A stretch of 64,000 nucleotides of DNA from Lichina pygmaea (taxonomy: Eukaryota; Ascomycota; Lichinomycetes; Lichinales; Lichinaceae), in assembly GCA_963422465.1 (NCBI GenBank), contig OY730174.1, forward strand, positions 124,001 to 188,000. Reading direction: 5' to 3'. The notes below the pieces were generated by a model. That model saw nothing but the letters and a program-made list of their open reading frames with translations. It made no database searches and was not told where the DNA came from. Shown here one piece after another: positions 10,849 through 23,500 of this stretch. How positions within the stretch are numbered: position 1 is the first letter of the stretch; each line of letters opens with the position of its first letter. Both the position numbers and the translations under genes were made by a program.

Positions 10849-12715
10849 AGCTGTCTAATTTACGGTGCTGTATGCGCTGGCACTACCTTCATACCTCTAC
10901 GTGGCTGATTGTCTTACCTGTTTCAGTTGTTTTTTTTTTAGAAGGTAGTCCCATTCCTTTCCGAAGGCAGGCTCCCAAGAGCCTTTTCCATCCTTCCCTT
11001 TCGTCAATGGCGTTCCAAATTTTCCTTTTGCTTTCCTTATCTTACTCCCCTTCTGCTGTCTATCGGGACATGTCAGCCTTGTTGGAAACCGACAGACTAT
11101 CCACACAGTCACATCATACTGCTCTTCCGCACAGATATATAAAGGAGTCTCCAAACCCAAGCATGTCAGCCTAATTCCTCTCGATAAAAATACAATCTCC
11201 TCCTCTGCTGCGCCACCTCAGATTCAATCAGGTTATGCGTTCGGCCAGCATTACTGGTTCTTCTTCTTCTTCTTCTTACTAGGAAGTCTAGTCTTCGTTG
11301 ATTGTTCTGCTTGCTACTTGGCAGAGACTAGCAGCTCCATCTTCTGCCAAGAGGCCATACAGGTACGGAGTACCGCAAGGAGGATGAGTGACGAGACGCC
11401 AGTATTTCCGGACCACTTGACCCGGATCACCACGCTCAAGAGAGCTGACAACCACGATTCACGGGCATTAGGCCTAAGGATGGTCCTCAAGCGAGAAGAA
11501 TTATGGAAAGTTACTGATATTTGTCTTGCTAGTGACCGGGAGAAGCACAAGAAACTCAACGAAAAAGGGCTAAGTTTATGCAACAAGAGTCCTCGCAGCC
11601 ACGGTACAGATAAGCCAGAGGTTCACATCCGCAATCTAACCACTTTGGTCAGATTGCGGACAAAGCTAACTTCTGTCTACAGCCGGACAAATCTTCTTGG
11701 CACGTCACATCCCGGTTCGCAAGATGGCCACGCTAGATCTCAGCCCGTTCGGTGCGTACTATGTACTGTGCGTACAACAGAAGGATTCATCAGGGCTGTC
11801 AAGAGCGAAGGAAATAGACTACAGACAAAACAAGCTACGTTCGATGATCAGCAGATTACCTCGATACTCCTATCCGACCCAGGACCCTCTTACAACACAT
11901 TCATCAGCCTGATGATTTGACACCACTGAGAGAAGGAGCGAGTCATGGAGATGGTAATTGCGCAGCTGCGGCACTTCAAACTTGATCGTGTACAAGAACT
12001 GTGTGCCGTGTGCTATGTGCTTTTGTCGAACGATAGGACAGCGCTAACCAAGAAGTGTACCTGTCAAGTACAAGATTGATCAAGATCGATGGCTGTTGAA
12101 AGTATGTACAGTATGTAAGTTGCGAGACTAGTCAGCTACAGCGATTAGCTGTCCTGGATGGACCATGGTACGTCCTCGACACATGCCACTGTATCTGGTA
12201 TTGCAGACTCTTTGCAGAGGTACGTAAGTACTTTGATCATCAACCTCCTAAATTACGTACCACTTTGTGGACTCGAGCTGTTGCTGGGTATGCTGGGTTG
12301 AACAGCACCAAAAACAAGGCGGAGAGGAGCGATGAACGACCCTGCGACCGCCCAACCACGATAGAAGCCCCAAAAGCCTGATGTCTCTGCATCTGCAGGG
12401 CAAGATTATTCTCATGGCCGTGCCATCCACGGCGCCTGTAAAATTACGCTTGGATGGGGAAAATGTTAGCCCCGATGAGGGTTGTGGGGTGACGATAGAG
12501 CACTAGGATAAGATAGCGAGGAACGGAAATCACCGCTCAAAAGTCAAGTCTGTGTGGTTCCAAAGGACAGAATGGAAAGAATGCTCGGAGACGATGGGTA
12601 TCGGCGGGAATAATTATGCTATGGGACAAATGTTTCGTCAGACGAAATAGAGAAAAGCGACTTGTGACACGTGATAGCATGACGACGGCCGCCGACCGGC
12701 TGACAAAGAGATTAC
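10849..12715. other. Intergenic with a retroelement relic
   Basis: This stretch lies between the DUF3176 gene and the App1 gene, which converge here. It is mostly stop-rich sequence. A (TTC)n run lies at 11261-11277 and a copia gag-like relic at 11318-11930. A few GTACGTA strings occur near 12215-12260. No host gene was recognised. Confidence 0.6.
11318..11930 (+). mobile_element. Copia-type gag-like relic (fossil)
   Basis: The translated frame has the outline of a Ty1/copia gag (UBN2/DUF4219 type). There is an N-terminal stretch ending in a tryptophan-containing helix (K-R-E-E-L-W-K-V-T-D-I) and, near the end, D-D-Q-Q-I-T-S-I-L-L followed by P-S-Y-N-T-F-I. That ending resembles the usual I-L-x-S-L-P-x-S-Y-x-x-F block. 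No protease, integrase, reverse transcriptase or LTR was seen beside it. It appears to be a worn fragment. The age cannot be set from one copy. Confidence 0.4.
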
Positions 12716-14045
12716 TCATGCTGTGGCGGCTAAGGCATCTATGGCGTGATAAAGCTCTTTGGCATCGGTAAAGGTGCGCCAGACCTCCCTCGGCACGCCT
12801 CGGAAAGCAATCTCGAACCGTTGGTCGTTGTTCTTGTCGGTTTGGTCGAGCTCGGCGATGCCGTAGACCTTGCGGATGAAGATGGCCTTGATCCAGCTGC
12901 CGCCGTTCTCGCCGTCGCGCGTGTGCTTGCGGTACATCTCGCCGTACGTCTCCGCGTCGGTCTGGGTCGAGTCGCCGATGCAGATGACCCGACGCTTGGG
13001 CAGCCACCTGTGGATCTTCTCGAGCCGCGACACCTTGTAGGTCTGCGTCTGCACCGTCAGGCTGCGCAGGATCCCGCCGAGCGTCATCCACGACATGTCG
13101 CGCAAGATGAGCGTGCCGAGCGGGTAGTGCGCGTCGCGGAAGTCGCGCAGGAAGGCGTACAGGTTGTACGGAGAGGCCGAGAGGTAGAACCAGGTCGGGC
13201 GCAGCGTGCGGTTGATGTATGCGTACAGATCAGGCATCCCGGCAACCACCTCGGGCTCGTCGACGAACGTCGTTCGCAGGATTCCCAGCGGCGCGGGCGT
13301 CATCGTCACTTTGATCGTGTCGTCGACGTCTGTGTCATTCGCCGGCTCGGCTTCAGAATCACGCTCGCGCAAGACGACTCCTCGGGAGAGATGTACCTGA
13401 TACGATGGCCCAGCCTGTCGGCCCTGCGATCTGCGTGCTCAAAGTCGTCCCCGATTGCTTGACGGCCCGGACGTCCACGACATCGCCATCCTTCCATATC
13501 TGCGGTGAACCAGGCAGCTGTCTTTCCTCGGAGAGGATCCCACTCCTACCGCTAGGACCCAATTTCAATCGACCTGGGGCATCGCCTTCCACCACCACCT
13601 CCACCGTCCGAGCTGGCAGGATTGAGTCGGCAAAGGGCTGCAAGCGCGCCGCCATGGTGGCTTCCTCCTGCGATCCCCTGGCGATGCCGAGCTTCTCGGC
13701 CAGGTCGGCGACGACTCGGCCAAGGTCCTTGCCCGAGCCCTTGCGGAAGAAGGCGGCGACGAACTCGGCCTTCCATGGGTGCGACGACGGTACGGGGGAC
13801 CGGAAGGCGGTGTTGTCGAAGAGCCAGAGCTCGTCGGTGCTGGGATCGTAGGCACGCGCGAAGGGGTTCTTTTTGCCGAGATAGGATGTGAGGGCCTCGA
13901 ACCTGCGCCAACCAGGCAGACGGTACCAGAACGTAGGCAGCGAGCTCTCCATCTCCTCGAAGTGGCCTTGCCTGCGCGTCTCTCCCTCGAGGTGGATCTG
14001 TGCCGGTCGAGAGGGGCCGAGGACCAATTTACGAAGAAAGTCCAT
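12716..14045 (-). CDS. App1-type phosphatidate phosphatase (DUF2183)
   Basis: Two exons, 14045-13397 and 13329-12716, give 420 residues. The 67-nt intron has a GTACAT donor and CACAG acceptor. Phase 1 closes exactly at the start of the catalytic motif: A-I-V-S|D-V-D-D-T-I-K-V-T, with D-x-D-x-T at residues 217-221. This is the HAD-type nucleophile motif of the App1 catalytic domain. Downstream are L-G-I-L-R-T-T-F, the segment W-F-Y-L-S-A-S-P-Y-N-L, the segment L-I-L-R-D-M-S-W and I-C-I-G-D-S-T-Q-T-D, which match the rest of that domain. In yeast App1 is a Mg2+-dependent phosphatidate phosphatase at actin patches and endocytic sites, making diacylglycerol. The protein is shorter than yeast App1 because it lacks a long C-terminal tail. 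The N-terminal ~200 residues carry the usual beta-rich region. Confidence 0.88.
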
Positions 14046-14956
14046 CTTGAACGAGCGCTTCTTGTGTTCTCTATTGTATGACTGGATGGGGCGTGTGGTC
14101 GTGGTAGGCGCAATCGAGTGGGGTGTGTGTCGTGGTCAGAAGATCGTCTACGAAGAACGTGACTCGGGGGCCTCGAGGCAAGCTTCGGACAACGGAGCGT
14201 GCCAAGGCAGCTGCAAGGTTGAGCCGGTCTATTTGTTTATCCGATCCGCTCGTCACCGACGCTCCGCGCTGCTAGGCAAGGATGCGACCCACGTGCCTGA
14301 CAGTAGCCACCTGTACGTGATCACGTGGGCACCAATGGTCTAGCATGGGACATGACTCCGATGTCCGACAAAACAGTGACCCGCTGCCAGGCACCAGGCA
14401 CGCCGGGTTCCGGAAAATACGGTAGGCTACACAGCCGCCACAGCCACCACAGCCGCAGTAACCAGTGCGTCAACGCCACAGCGCCTCGTGACACCACGTC
14501 GAAGCCAATGTCGGAGAAAGCTCGGAAGCTTGAGATCTCTGAGATAGAGACGAGAGCTCCGTGCTATACGAGTCTCCTTCCCATCAAGAGAACTCCCCTT
14601 CGTGCCAAAGGTAACGCCAAGGAGAGAGTCCGAGATCCCGAAGGATCGCGGACGACAGCTCTCCTCGACTTGGCACGATTGGAAACGGGAAGCCTCGGTC
14701 ATGATGGCGTGCTTGATGTACCGCATGGAATACAGAGCTTCAAGGATGGACTCGCCTTGTACTCCACCTTGCCTTGCGGATGTGATTCTTTCCTCCCTCA
14801 ACTTGGGTGATGAGCACCCAGTTCGAGGGCGAGCTGGGGAAACGGTAGCAGTCAAGGAAGGGGCGGGAACGGGAACGGGAACGGGAACGAAGGTGGGCGT
14901 GGTTTACCACCTGGATCACACCAAACCTGGGTATATGCTGCTTCTATCCTAGAGGC
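14046..14956. other. Intergenic, no gene seen
   Basis: This is the promoter side of the App1 gene and the 3' side of the Nup37-like gene. It contains a short (GGAACG)n run at about 14866-14893 and CAC/CAG-rich sequence near 14430-14470. No frame looks coding. Confidence 0.6.
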
Positions 14957-17214
14957 TCAGGGGGGAGTCGCAAAGGCGACCTTTCCCCTCGTCCTCCCGA
15001 CTCCATCGTTCTGTCGTCGGCGCTCCATGTTGTCCAACGCGACGTCGATATCTTCGACCCCGAGGCTGCGAGCTGCAGGAATGCTCTGCGGATCGGCGAC
15101 GGAGTCAAGGGCCAGGCTTGACGCTCGAGTCACCAGCGAAGCTCGGCTAGAGACCATGACCAGATGATGCGCTCTGGCGACGAGCGCGTCCGGGAACGAG
15201 GCGGCCTCCAAGGCCCGATCGTCGAATCCGCTCAATGATTCATCTTGGGTCGCAGATCTCGACGAGATGGCCCAGGGGAAGATGTCGACGTCGCTGATGC
15301 CCTGCCATCTGTTCGTAAGCTCGTCCATCCGCACCAGACGGCTCTGGGCTGTGGCATCCAGCAGGTTCCCGAAGCCTGCGTTGCTCCGTCTCGCCACTTG
15401 GTTTTCCCAGTACGCCCAGAGATCCGGCAGCACGGCAATCCTCTCGTCGAACCGGAAGGCGATGCTCTCGTGGTCGGGCGCGTCCGTCGGCGAGGCCCTG
15501 ACGGCTCGCACCGAGATGCCTCCGTGCAGACGAGGCTGTCGCCCGTCGGCCATGGCACCGAACAGCTGCTTCTCGACCGTCTTTCGAGTTCGAGGCGTCC
15601 GTGGCACGAGCTTCCTAGAGTCGTCCTTGGTCTTGCCAGGGCCTGGCCGAGGGCTGTCTCCCGGTGCGGTCGTGTCGATTCGGCCGTGCACGTTCCACGG
15701 CGTGACCGCGCCTCCCTTGATGCCGTTCCGGCTCACTTCCCTCATGAGACCGCCCCCTCGCGCAGCAGCCGGGCCAGCGCCCTCGATGTCCCACACGCCC
15801 CACTGCCCGTCCGATAGCAGCGCCACCACAGCCTTGCCCCCCAACACCCACTTGGCGTCGACCACCTGCTTCCTCCGCATGAAGTTGGCCACCATTGTAT
15901 GAGCTGGTCCGTCGCCGACCTCGGAGTCGGCAAAGTGCGTGTACAACGATAGAAGCCAGGAGCCTCGGTCATCCCCAGAACCGTCGTCCGTCGTACTCTG
16001 GCCTGTTGGCGATTGCGGTGCGGCACGGGCGCCGCGTGAACAGCAGTCGTAGATCCGAACGCAGCCCGTTGAGCCAACGACGAGAAGCTGCGAGTGGCGC
16101 TCGGCCGGATGCGGTGAGGGGTTGAAGTAGATCTGCGAAACGATCGACGGTAGATCCTGTGTCTGGAGGGGGGTGGCGTGATCGGAGGCCGTGCTCAGCT
16201 TCGCTGTCGAGCTGGAGGATGCGCATACGAGGGGTATGCGATGGACGAGCAGCATCGGAATCGCTCCCGAGGAGACCGATGCGACCAGTACGTCCCACGT
16301 CGTCTCCCGGCGCGGTGCTGAGCCTTTTGAGGCCGAGTTGCGTCCCTTTGATGCGGTATCACCGCCCTTGTCGCCTTTTGCTCGATTTTCTCCATCCGTG
16401 CCCTCTGTGGAGGAGCCGTCCCCGCCTGGGCTGAAAGTGAGAGCCACACGAGTTGGAAAGCCTCCATAGATCTGCTGAGACCCCAACGCCAGAACCTGAC
16501 CATGCCATGATCCCGCGCTGATCTGTGCCGATCTTGATCCGAACTGTCCTTCTACCGTCGTCTTCTGGCTTGCGGAGGGTGGTAACAGCGGTATGGTGAT
16601 GACGCGGATCTGGCCGTCAAAACAGGCTGCCGCAAGGATCATCTGTCGAGACGCAATGCTCGACAGACCTTCCGGCAAGAAGGATGTGCCCGTGATGAAG
16701 GGCGGGAACGACATGTCAAAGGTATCGACGCCCAACACCAGGTCTAAATACTGGACGATCGGCGGCCCATGACCGGAAGCTTCCTCTTCGTCCTCGTCTT
16801 CCTCGAAGGAAGGCTCTCGCGGCGTACTTGTCTTCGGCTTTGGCGGCGGAGGCGGCGGCTCGTCGTCGTCCGAATCGATGATCATGATTGCGTCCTTGCG
16901 AGTCTCAACCTGCTTGGGCGGTGCTGGCGGCGACGGCGGCGGCTTGACTGGCCGCTCTGGCTTGAGCCGGTGCCCTCCGGCCCACAGAACTCGTAGACCA
17001 TTGGCGTGTGCGTAGACAATGATCGTCGACCCGTTGGGCGACCGTACCGGATACACCTTGGCAGCATGGCTGAGATGAGGCAGATAGTAACTAAGTACGT
17101 AGACATTCGGTCGTTAGTCGCCTGGTGTGAGTCGGAAGAAAACGTGGAGCTGCGATACCTTGTTTGAACGACGCCGTTGGCCTCGCTGACCCTCTTTTGG
17201 AGAGTTGATCCCAT
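14957..17214 (-). CDS. Nup37-like WD-repeat nucleoporin (fungal)
   Basis: Two exons, 17214-17159 and 17090-14957, give 729 residues. The 68-nt intron has a perfect ACTAAC branch site and a TTAG acceptor, and phase 2 closes to a Ser codon. The joined N-terminus reads S-Y-Y-L-P-H-L-S-H-A-A-K-V-Y-P-V, then S-P-N-G-S-T-I-I-V-Y and G-L-R-V-L-W-A-G-G. This is the opening I associate with the fungal Nup37 homologues of the Nup107-160 (Y) complex. Next come a Pro-rich and an Asp/Glu-rich linker (I-M-I-I-D-S-D-D-D-E) and beta-propeller-like repeats, for example A-A-C-F-D-G-Q-I-R-V-I-T-I-P and W-D-V-L-V-A-S. The identification is from memory of family features, not from a search. It could instead be another WD40 protein. 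Confidence 0.6.
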
Positions 17215-17515
17215 TGTGGAGACAACTTGCTCTGCTCAGACACGTCAATCTGAAATTTCCTGTCAGCCTAGAGGTTCCATCTATCGGCTTTCGGGCAGGC
17301 TTTTGCTGACTTGCGATGCAGACCATTCCTTCGCCGAGGACAGAAAATGGAGAACAATGAACGTCGCGTTTGATGAAGCAACGTCCGACTTTCGCGCCGT
17401 CAATCCAACGCGTGCCAAACCACAAAGCGACCCGCGAGGTCAACCATCTCGGCTCGCACGAAGTAGAGTGCCATCGGATCCGAGTGGCATGCGGTAAACA
17501 TGGGCAATATTGGAG
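17215..17515. promoter_or_regulatory. Shared divergent promoter, Nup37-like / APC1
   Basis: The start codons of two head-to-head genes lie only 301 bp apart, so both promoters and 5' UTRs must share this interval. I see no clear TATA box. The position is direct observation and co-regulation is inference. Confidence 0.6.
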
Positions 17516-20500
17516 ATGGCATCGGTAACTTCATTGGGAGTTCACGGCCCGGCGGCCACATCCTACCTCGTTACCGAGGGAATCCTCCCAGAGGACCACA
17601 CGCAGAGTCACTACCACTGGACCAGGACCGACACGGGCAACGGCTTCGAGGATGAGGAGCTACTCACCACGCAGGACTGCGTGGTCTGGTCGCGCGGTGG
17701 GATCCCGAGGCGACTGTTCCGGTTCGGTTTCGAGGGACAAGCGGTGGTGCAAGCTGCTATCGCATGGTTCCCAAAGGCCCGGGACCATGATCGATGGCGG
17801 GCTCAGAGACCGGAAACGCCCGCCGCTCCAGACACGCCAAGAGACCCTATGAGTCCTTCTGGCAACGAACATGGCCGCAGGACATCCGGCTGGTCTCTGC
17901 GAGCCCACTCGTACAGCTCAGAGCTATATCGACCCAGCGAGAACCCTGGAAGTCAGACCGAGGAGCAACGAAGCGCCGATCAGCTGGGTGCTGGTCGTGG
18001 ACTCTCTCGGGCCTTGGTGATTGCTCTCCGTACCCAGATCCACATCTACTATTTCTACGGGAGTACACTGGTCGTCAATCTGCCCTTCGAGGTGGAATCG
18101 ATCCTCCCCGCCGCGCAGGGGGTCTTCATTAAGCGGAGACTTCTCGCCAGCTCACGCCTGACTCCGCCTGTCCCGTCGAATCCCCCAAACTCGTTTGCCC
18201 TGTCTCTTGGCGAGTCATGGTCCATCCCAAACCTCGAACCGGGGAGTCAGACACGGCCCCTGACAACCCCGGATAAAGCAGCTAGAGGCTCGCATCTCGG
18301 CAGGTCGGTTGACCTTGGGGCCTCTTCTGAAGATACATTTGATGAGCTGCCTTTGCTGTTTACTCTCTTCGATCCACTCATGGAGCTGGGCGTGGTCTTC
18401 ACCACCGAAGGCCGAGCAATTCCGAGCAGATCAAGGACATCCGTCTCACACTCAGGCGTCTGCAGCCGTCTATCTCCGGATGAAGAGCTGCTCTGGATGT
18501 CATCACCTACCGACCTTGCAGCATTCGGTACCGGAGGGCCAGGGGCACCTACCCTGCAGCTCGCTATCACGCTCAACAGACGGAGTGGCTTGGTCACGGT
18601 CTGGAAGGTCCTGCATGCAGAATCGAGAACCCTGTCCTCGAGGGTAAAGCGGCGGACGTCAAGCTCCTCGAGCAGGCTATCTCGACGTCACGGCTCCTTT
18701 GGGCCCAATTCCTGCACGGGCACAAGTACGCCGGTAGCCTATGCGACGAGCGCCGCTCGCGAGAGCTTCGGCAATGATGCACGAGACCGAGGCTTTCTTG
18801 CTCCGCCAGCTTTATTTGGCTCTGGGAGTTTTCTTGCGGATGAGAGGCCCTCGAGTCAGAAAAAGCAACTGGCTACTTCCCTGGAGATGGACCCCGAGAA
18901 CGACATGATCAACGTTGGACAGCCCAGACGTGTCAGCTCTCTCTTGGCACGAGCCGATCTTGCGACGAACCAGAGTAGGCTGTCATTCGCTGATGCTTCG
19001 GTGGGCAACCCTTCAGCGGGAAAGGTCGGGAATCGAACCTATCCAAGGCGGAGCGATTCCTTGGGAGCCTACCAGGCCCGGAGCAGCTTGGCGGGTGCAT
19101 ATCGCGCTGCTAGTTACCTTTCTTCGTTCAGTACCGCCGCAAGCTCAGAAAGTGGCAGCGTTCAAGGGGACGCGATGGATGACGCTGTCGGAGACGATGA
19201 CCGAACTAACATGCGAGGGAAAGGCCCGGGCTATTCTGCTGGGGCCATTGGCTCGATAGGCTCGGTCACCTTGGAGAAGGTCAAGTCGCTGCAGGCCGGA
19301 ATGGCAAAAGACGGCCATGGTTCCTTTCAACCGAGAATCTTTGCTCTGATGTCACCACGAACAGCCAGCATTCACCGGCGCAATGAGGCCGCCGTGGTCA
19401 TTTGCATCTTGGATCCACAATCGCGAAGGCTGCTCACTCTAGACCTTGGGCTGAGGGCGCCACCTTACTCGAGCAAGCTGATGGGAAGACCAAAGCACGG
19501 CCTAGCGTCCCAAGCGAGCCTCAACAGGACCAGTGTCCGACTGACTGGATCTAGAGAAGAAGCGAATGTTGTGGACGCAATGAAGCTGGTCGACAAGGAC
19601 ATCTCCCGAGCTGTGATCCTGCAGCATACCAAGGACGGGTTGGGCTTCTTGACGACAATGGCTCCTGGACATGCTTGGATCAAATTGTCGCTGCCGCTGC
19701 AGTTTAGCATGGCCACCGCTCGCGGCCTAGCACTGCCTTTACCTGGTGATAAGCACGACAAGCTCCGTCACCGGCACATAGCATCGGGCATACATTCTCG
19801 GGCCGCCGCTCTGTCACCCATGTACAACCAAGGCCTGCTCGGTCTAGTTGATCAAGAACAAAGGACTCACCTGCTGCAAGTTCGGCTGTGGCCCCGTCAT
19901 CATCAAGTGGCCGCTATCTTGGACCTATGTCGGTGGATACTGCCGGACGATGGAGCCGGCGAGGGCATCGTCATCACGTGGTGGGAGGTGATGAGGTGGA
20001 TGAAGAGTCGTGCCGAGACCGCTCTTGATCGAGAGTGGACGGCGCTCATCGTATCGTTGATGTGCATGGCGACACCCTTTTTGGATGGCGCCCGACCACG
20101 GAATCACCCAAGAGCACACAGTGGTACAAACAAGGGTAGGAAATCAAGCGCTGGGAGTGGTAAGCCGGACTATTGGAACGAGATGCTAGCTCAAGAGAGT
20201 GGTAACATTCCACTTCCCAAGTGGACGTCTGGCGCTGCCTGGGATTGGTGCTTGAGCCTGGAGAGAGAGCCGAATGAGCTACCTCACGAAGCATTTTCCC
20301 AAACAACCCGTCGTATCTCCGACCTTGCAAGGAACATCGCCCCTTCAAGTCGACCAGCGTCAGCTTGGAATAGGAACCCCTTACTGCTCGACTGTGCAGT
20401 GTTGGCCAAAGAATTTCTTTCAACCTCCGCCGGCGCTCGTGCTGTTGGTGATGATGGCTACCTGCCGGTTGCTAGAGGGCGGGATGACGAACTCCGACGG

Positions 20501-23500
20501 ACAGCCCTTCCCACGGTTGTCGTGGGGCTGCATCTATATCGGGAGGAGCTCAAGCTGCACATCGCTTCAGCGGAGGCCGATGAGACAGGAATGGCAAGGT
20601 TGACTGCTGTTCTGGCGCAGCTTGGGTCTTGGTTGGGGTGGGGATCGTGGAGCTGGAAGGAGCCCGGTTACTATAGCACTGAGGACGTGAACATGACGAA
20701 ATGGGATTTTGATGACGGTATGTGCCTGGTTCCTCCAAGTAGCAACCGTCCCATCTTGCATCTGACTTTCTTCTAGGAGCCATCTGCGGCTTGGATTTCC
20801 CAACTCAGCAATTCGAACCTCCTTCCATATATCAATGGGCTGAGGGATGTCTATCAGGCGATGCGCGCCAATCGTTTCTGATGCTGCCTGACATGGTTTC
20901 TGCGAACCAGATGCAGGTGGACGGGGACGGCGGCCAGGGTCTGTCGGGCAACGACGAGTACTGGAAAAGGCTGACGCCACGCACACCGAAGGTGGTAGCG
21001 CTTTACCAAGGAATGTCAATGACATCCGGCAGGCCAACCGATATCGTCGAGAAGATGGTAGAGCTTGGAATCGACCGGCTGCTCCTGGAGACGTTGCCGG
21101 AAGGACTTGCAACGCCGCTGCGTGACGCAATCGCTGCCTGCCAGTCGAACCCACCCACAACATGGGGAGAGGATAAACTGGGGCTGATTGGGCGAGAAGA
21201 TCTGAGGGCGCTCCTCATTCATGATGTCGAGAAGCGGCGTCCAACGGCGTCTCAAGCGGTGAGTGAAGATCCTCTAAACTGCCTCGCTGTTTGCTAATTG
21301 CGTTGCGTCCAGATTCAATCCCACGAGGGATCGCGTGATATACACACCATCTGCAACTCTGCATTTGAGACAGAGGCCATCGGAGCCTTTGATGGCGTTG
21401 CCGAGATTGATAGACATGCCATCACGAAGCTGATATTCCGGGATGATCGGCGGTTCGCAGAGGCGTCACGACTCGTTCAGTCTGCCAAGGCGTCCGTTCT
21501 CCGGTGTGTCCCGGAGCCGGATTGGTCAGAGGCGGACCTTTTAGAGGCTCAGAAGGATCTCGTTCAGACCGTGGCCATCAGAACCTTGGCCGTCCCCTCG
21601 GGCAGAGGCCTGCTCTACCTCAGCGCTCGGCTGCCGCTCTTGACCGAGCGATTCCCCATTCCGGGATTCAATCTCAGCTGTGTCATCAGGCCTTCGAACA
21701 CGACAGTGTCGGCAGACAGAACAGCATTCACCGAAGAAAAGGTTGGCTGGGCCTTTTTCCACGCTGGTGTCGCCGCCGGCTTGAGCATATCTCGCGATGC
21801 GAAGGGCATCGACACTTCGTGGATCATGTTCAACAAACCCAGCGAACTCAGCAACCGCCACGCCGGATTCCTGCTGGCACTAGGGCTGAATGGGCATCTG
21901 AAATCGATCGCGAAGTGGATGGCGTTCAAGTACCTGACACCGAAACATACCATGACGTCGATCGGGCTACTCTTGGGGCTCGCCGCCTCGTACCTCGGAA
22001 CGATGGATCCGTTGGTCACTCGGCTCCTCTCCGTACACATTACATGCATGTTGCCCCCGGGCGCGGCGGAGCTGAACCTGTCTCCCTTGACCCAGACGAC
22101 CGGCCTCATGGCTACCGGACTTCTCTACTGCAACACTGAACACCGTCGAATGAGCGAAGTCATGCTCTCGGAGATGGAGCAGGTAGACTGTGGGGATCCG
22201 TCAGGTGCCATCGATACCCTCCGCGACGAAGGCTACCGTCTGGCGGCCGGCTTCGCACTTGGCTTTATCAACCTCGGCAAAGGGAAAGAGCTGAAGGGGC
22301 TGCACGACATGGGCATCGTCCCACGCCTGCTGAGCCTGGCGGTTGGGAGCAAGAAGGCGGACATGGTTCACATCCTCGACAAGTCCATGGCGGGGGCCAC
22401 CGTTGCTCTCGCGTTGATCTTCGTGAAGTCGCATAACGTCCAGCTCGCGCGCAAGATTGACATCCCGTCGGCAAAGCCTCAATTTGACTACATTCGGCCA
22501 GACGTCTTTCTGTTGAGAACGGTGGCAAAGCATCTGATCATGTGGGACGAAATCGAGGCCAAGCCGGCCTGGATCGAGGCGAATCTCCCAGGAGAGTATC
22601 GCGACAAGGTGAAGCTGAAGGCGATGCACGCTCTGAGCAGCGAGGACCTGCCATTCCTAAACATCATCGCCGGCCTATGTTTCGGACTTGGGCTGCGATT
22701 CGCGGGCTCGTCTTCCACCGAAGCCCGAGACGTGCTGGGGTCCTATCTGGACCAGTTCATTCGTCTGTGCAGGTTTCCGGCGATGAATTACGACCAGAAG
22801 CTCACGCGAAGCACGGTCAGAAACTGCCAGGACCTCATCGCGCTATCGTTGGCCGCTGTCATGGCCGGGACAGGCGACGTACGCGTCTTCCGTCGGCTGC
22901 GCTCTTTGCACGGCCGGGGCGACGCCGATACGTCATACGGAAGCCATTTCGCGGCGCACATGGCCATCGGAATCCTCTTCCTCGCCGGCGGCACTCACAC
23001 GCTCGGAACATCGAACCTGGCCGTCGCCTCTCTGCTCTGCGCCTTTCACCCTCTGTTTCCGACGTCCATCCTCGACAACAAATCCCACCTTCAGGCGTTC
23101 CGACACCTCTGCGTCCTGGCCACAGAGCCACGTTGCCTCGTCGCCCGCGACGCCGACACCTATCGGCCGGTGTCGATAGCGGTACATCTAACGCTCCGCG
23201 ACGGCTCGGAGCGACGGGGCATGGCGCCCTCCCTGCTGCCAGAGCTACATCGAATCGCGACGGTGTCGACGGCGAGCTCGGAGCACTGGCGCGTCGTCCT
23301 CGACTTTGCGCGCAATCCGTCGCACCTGGCCTCCTTCGAGCGGAACCAGAGCATCTACGTGCGCGAGCGCGCGGCACACTACACCTCGGACTCGACCTCG
23401 ATCTTCCACGCGACGCTACTGGCGCTGAACGAGATGGAAGTATCGGCCTCGACGTTCCGCTCGTTCCCGTCGTCGCTCTCCTTCCGGCACCGACTCGAAT

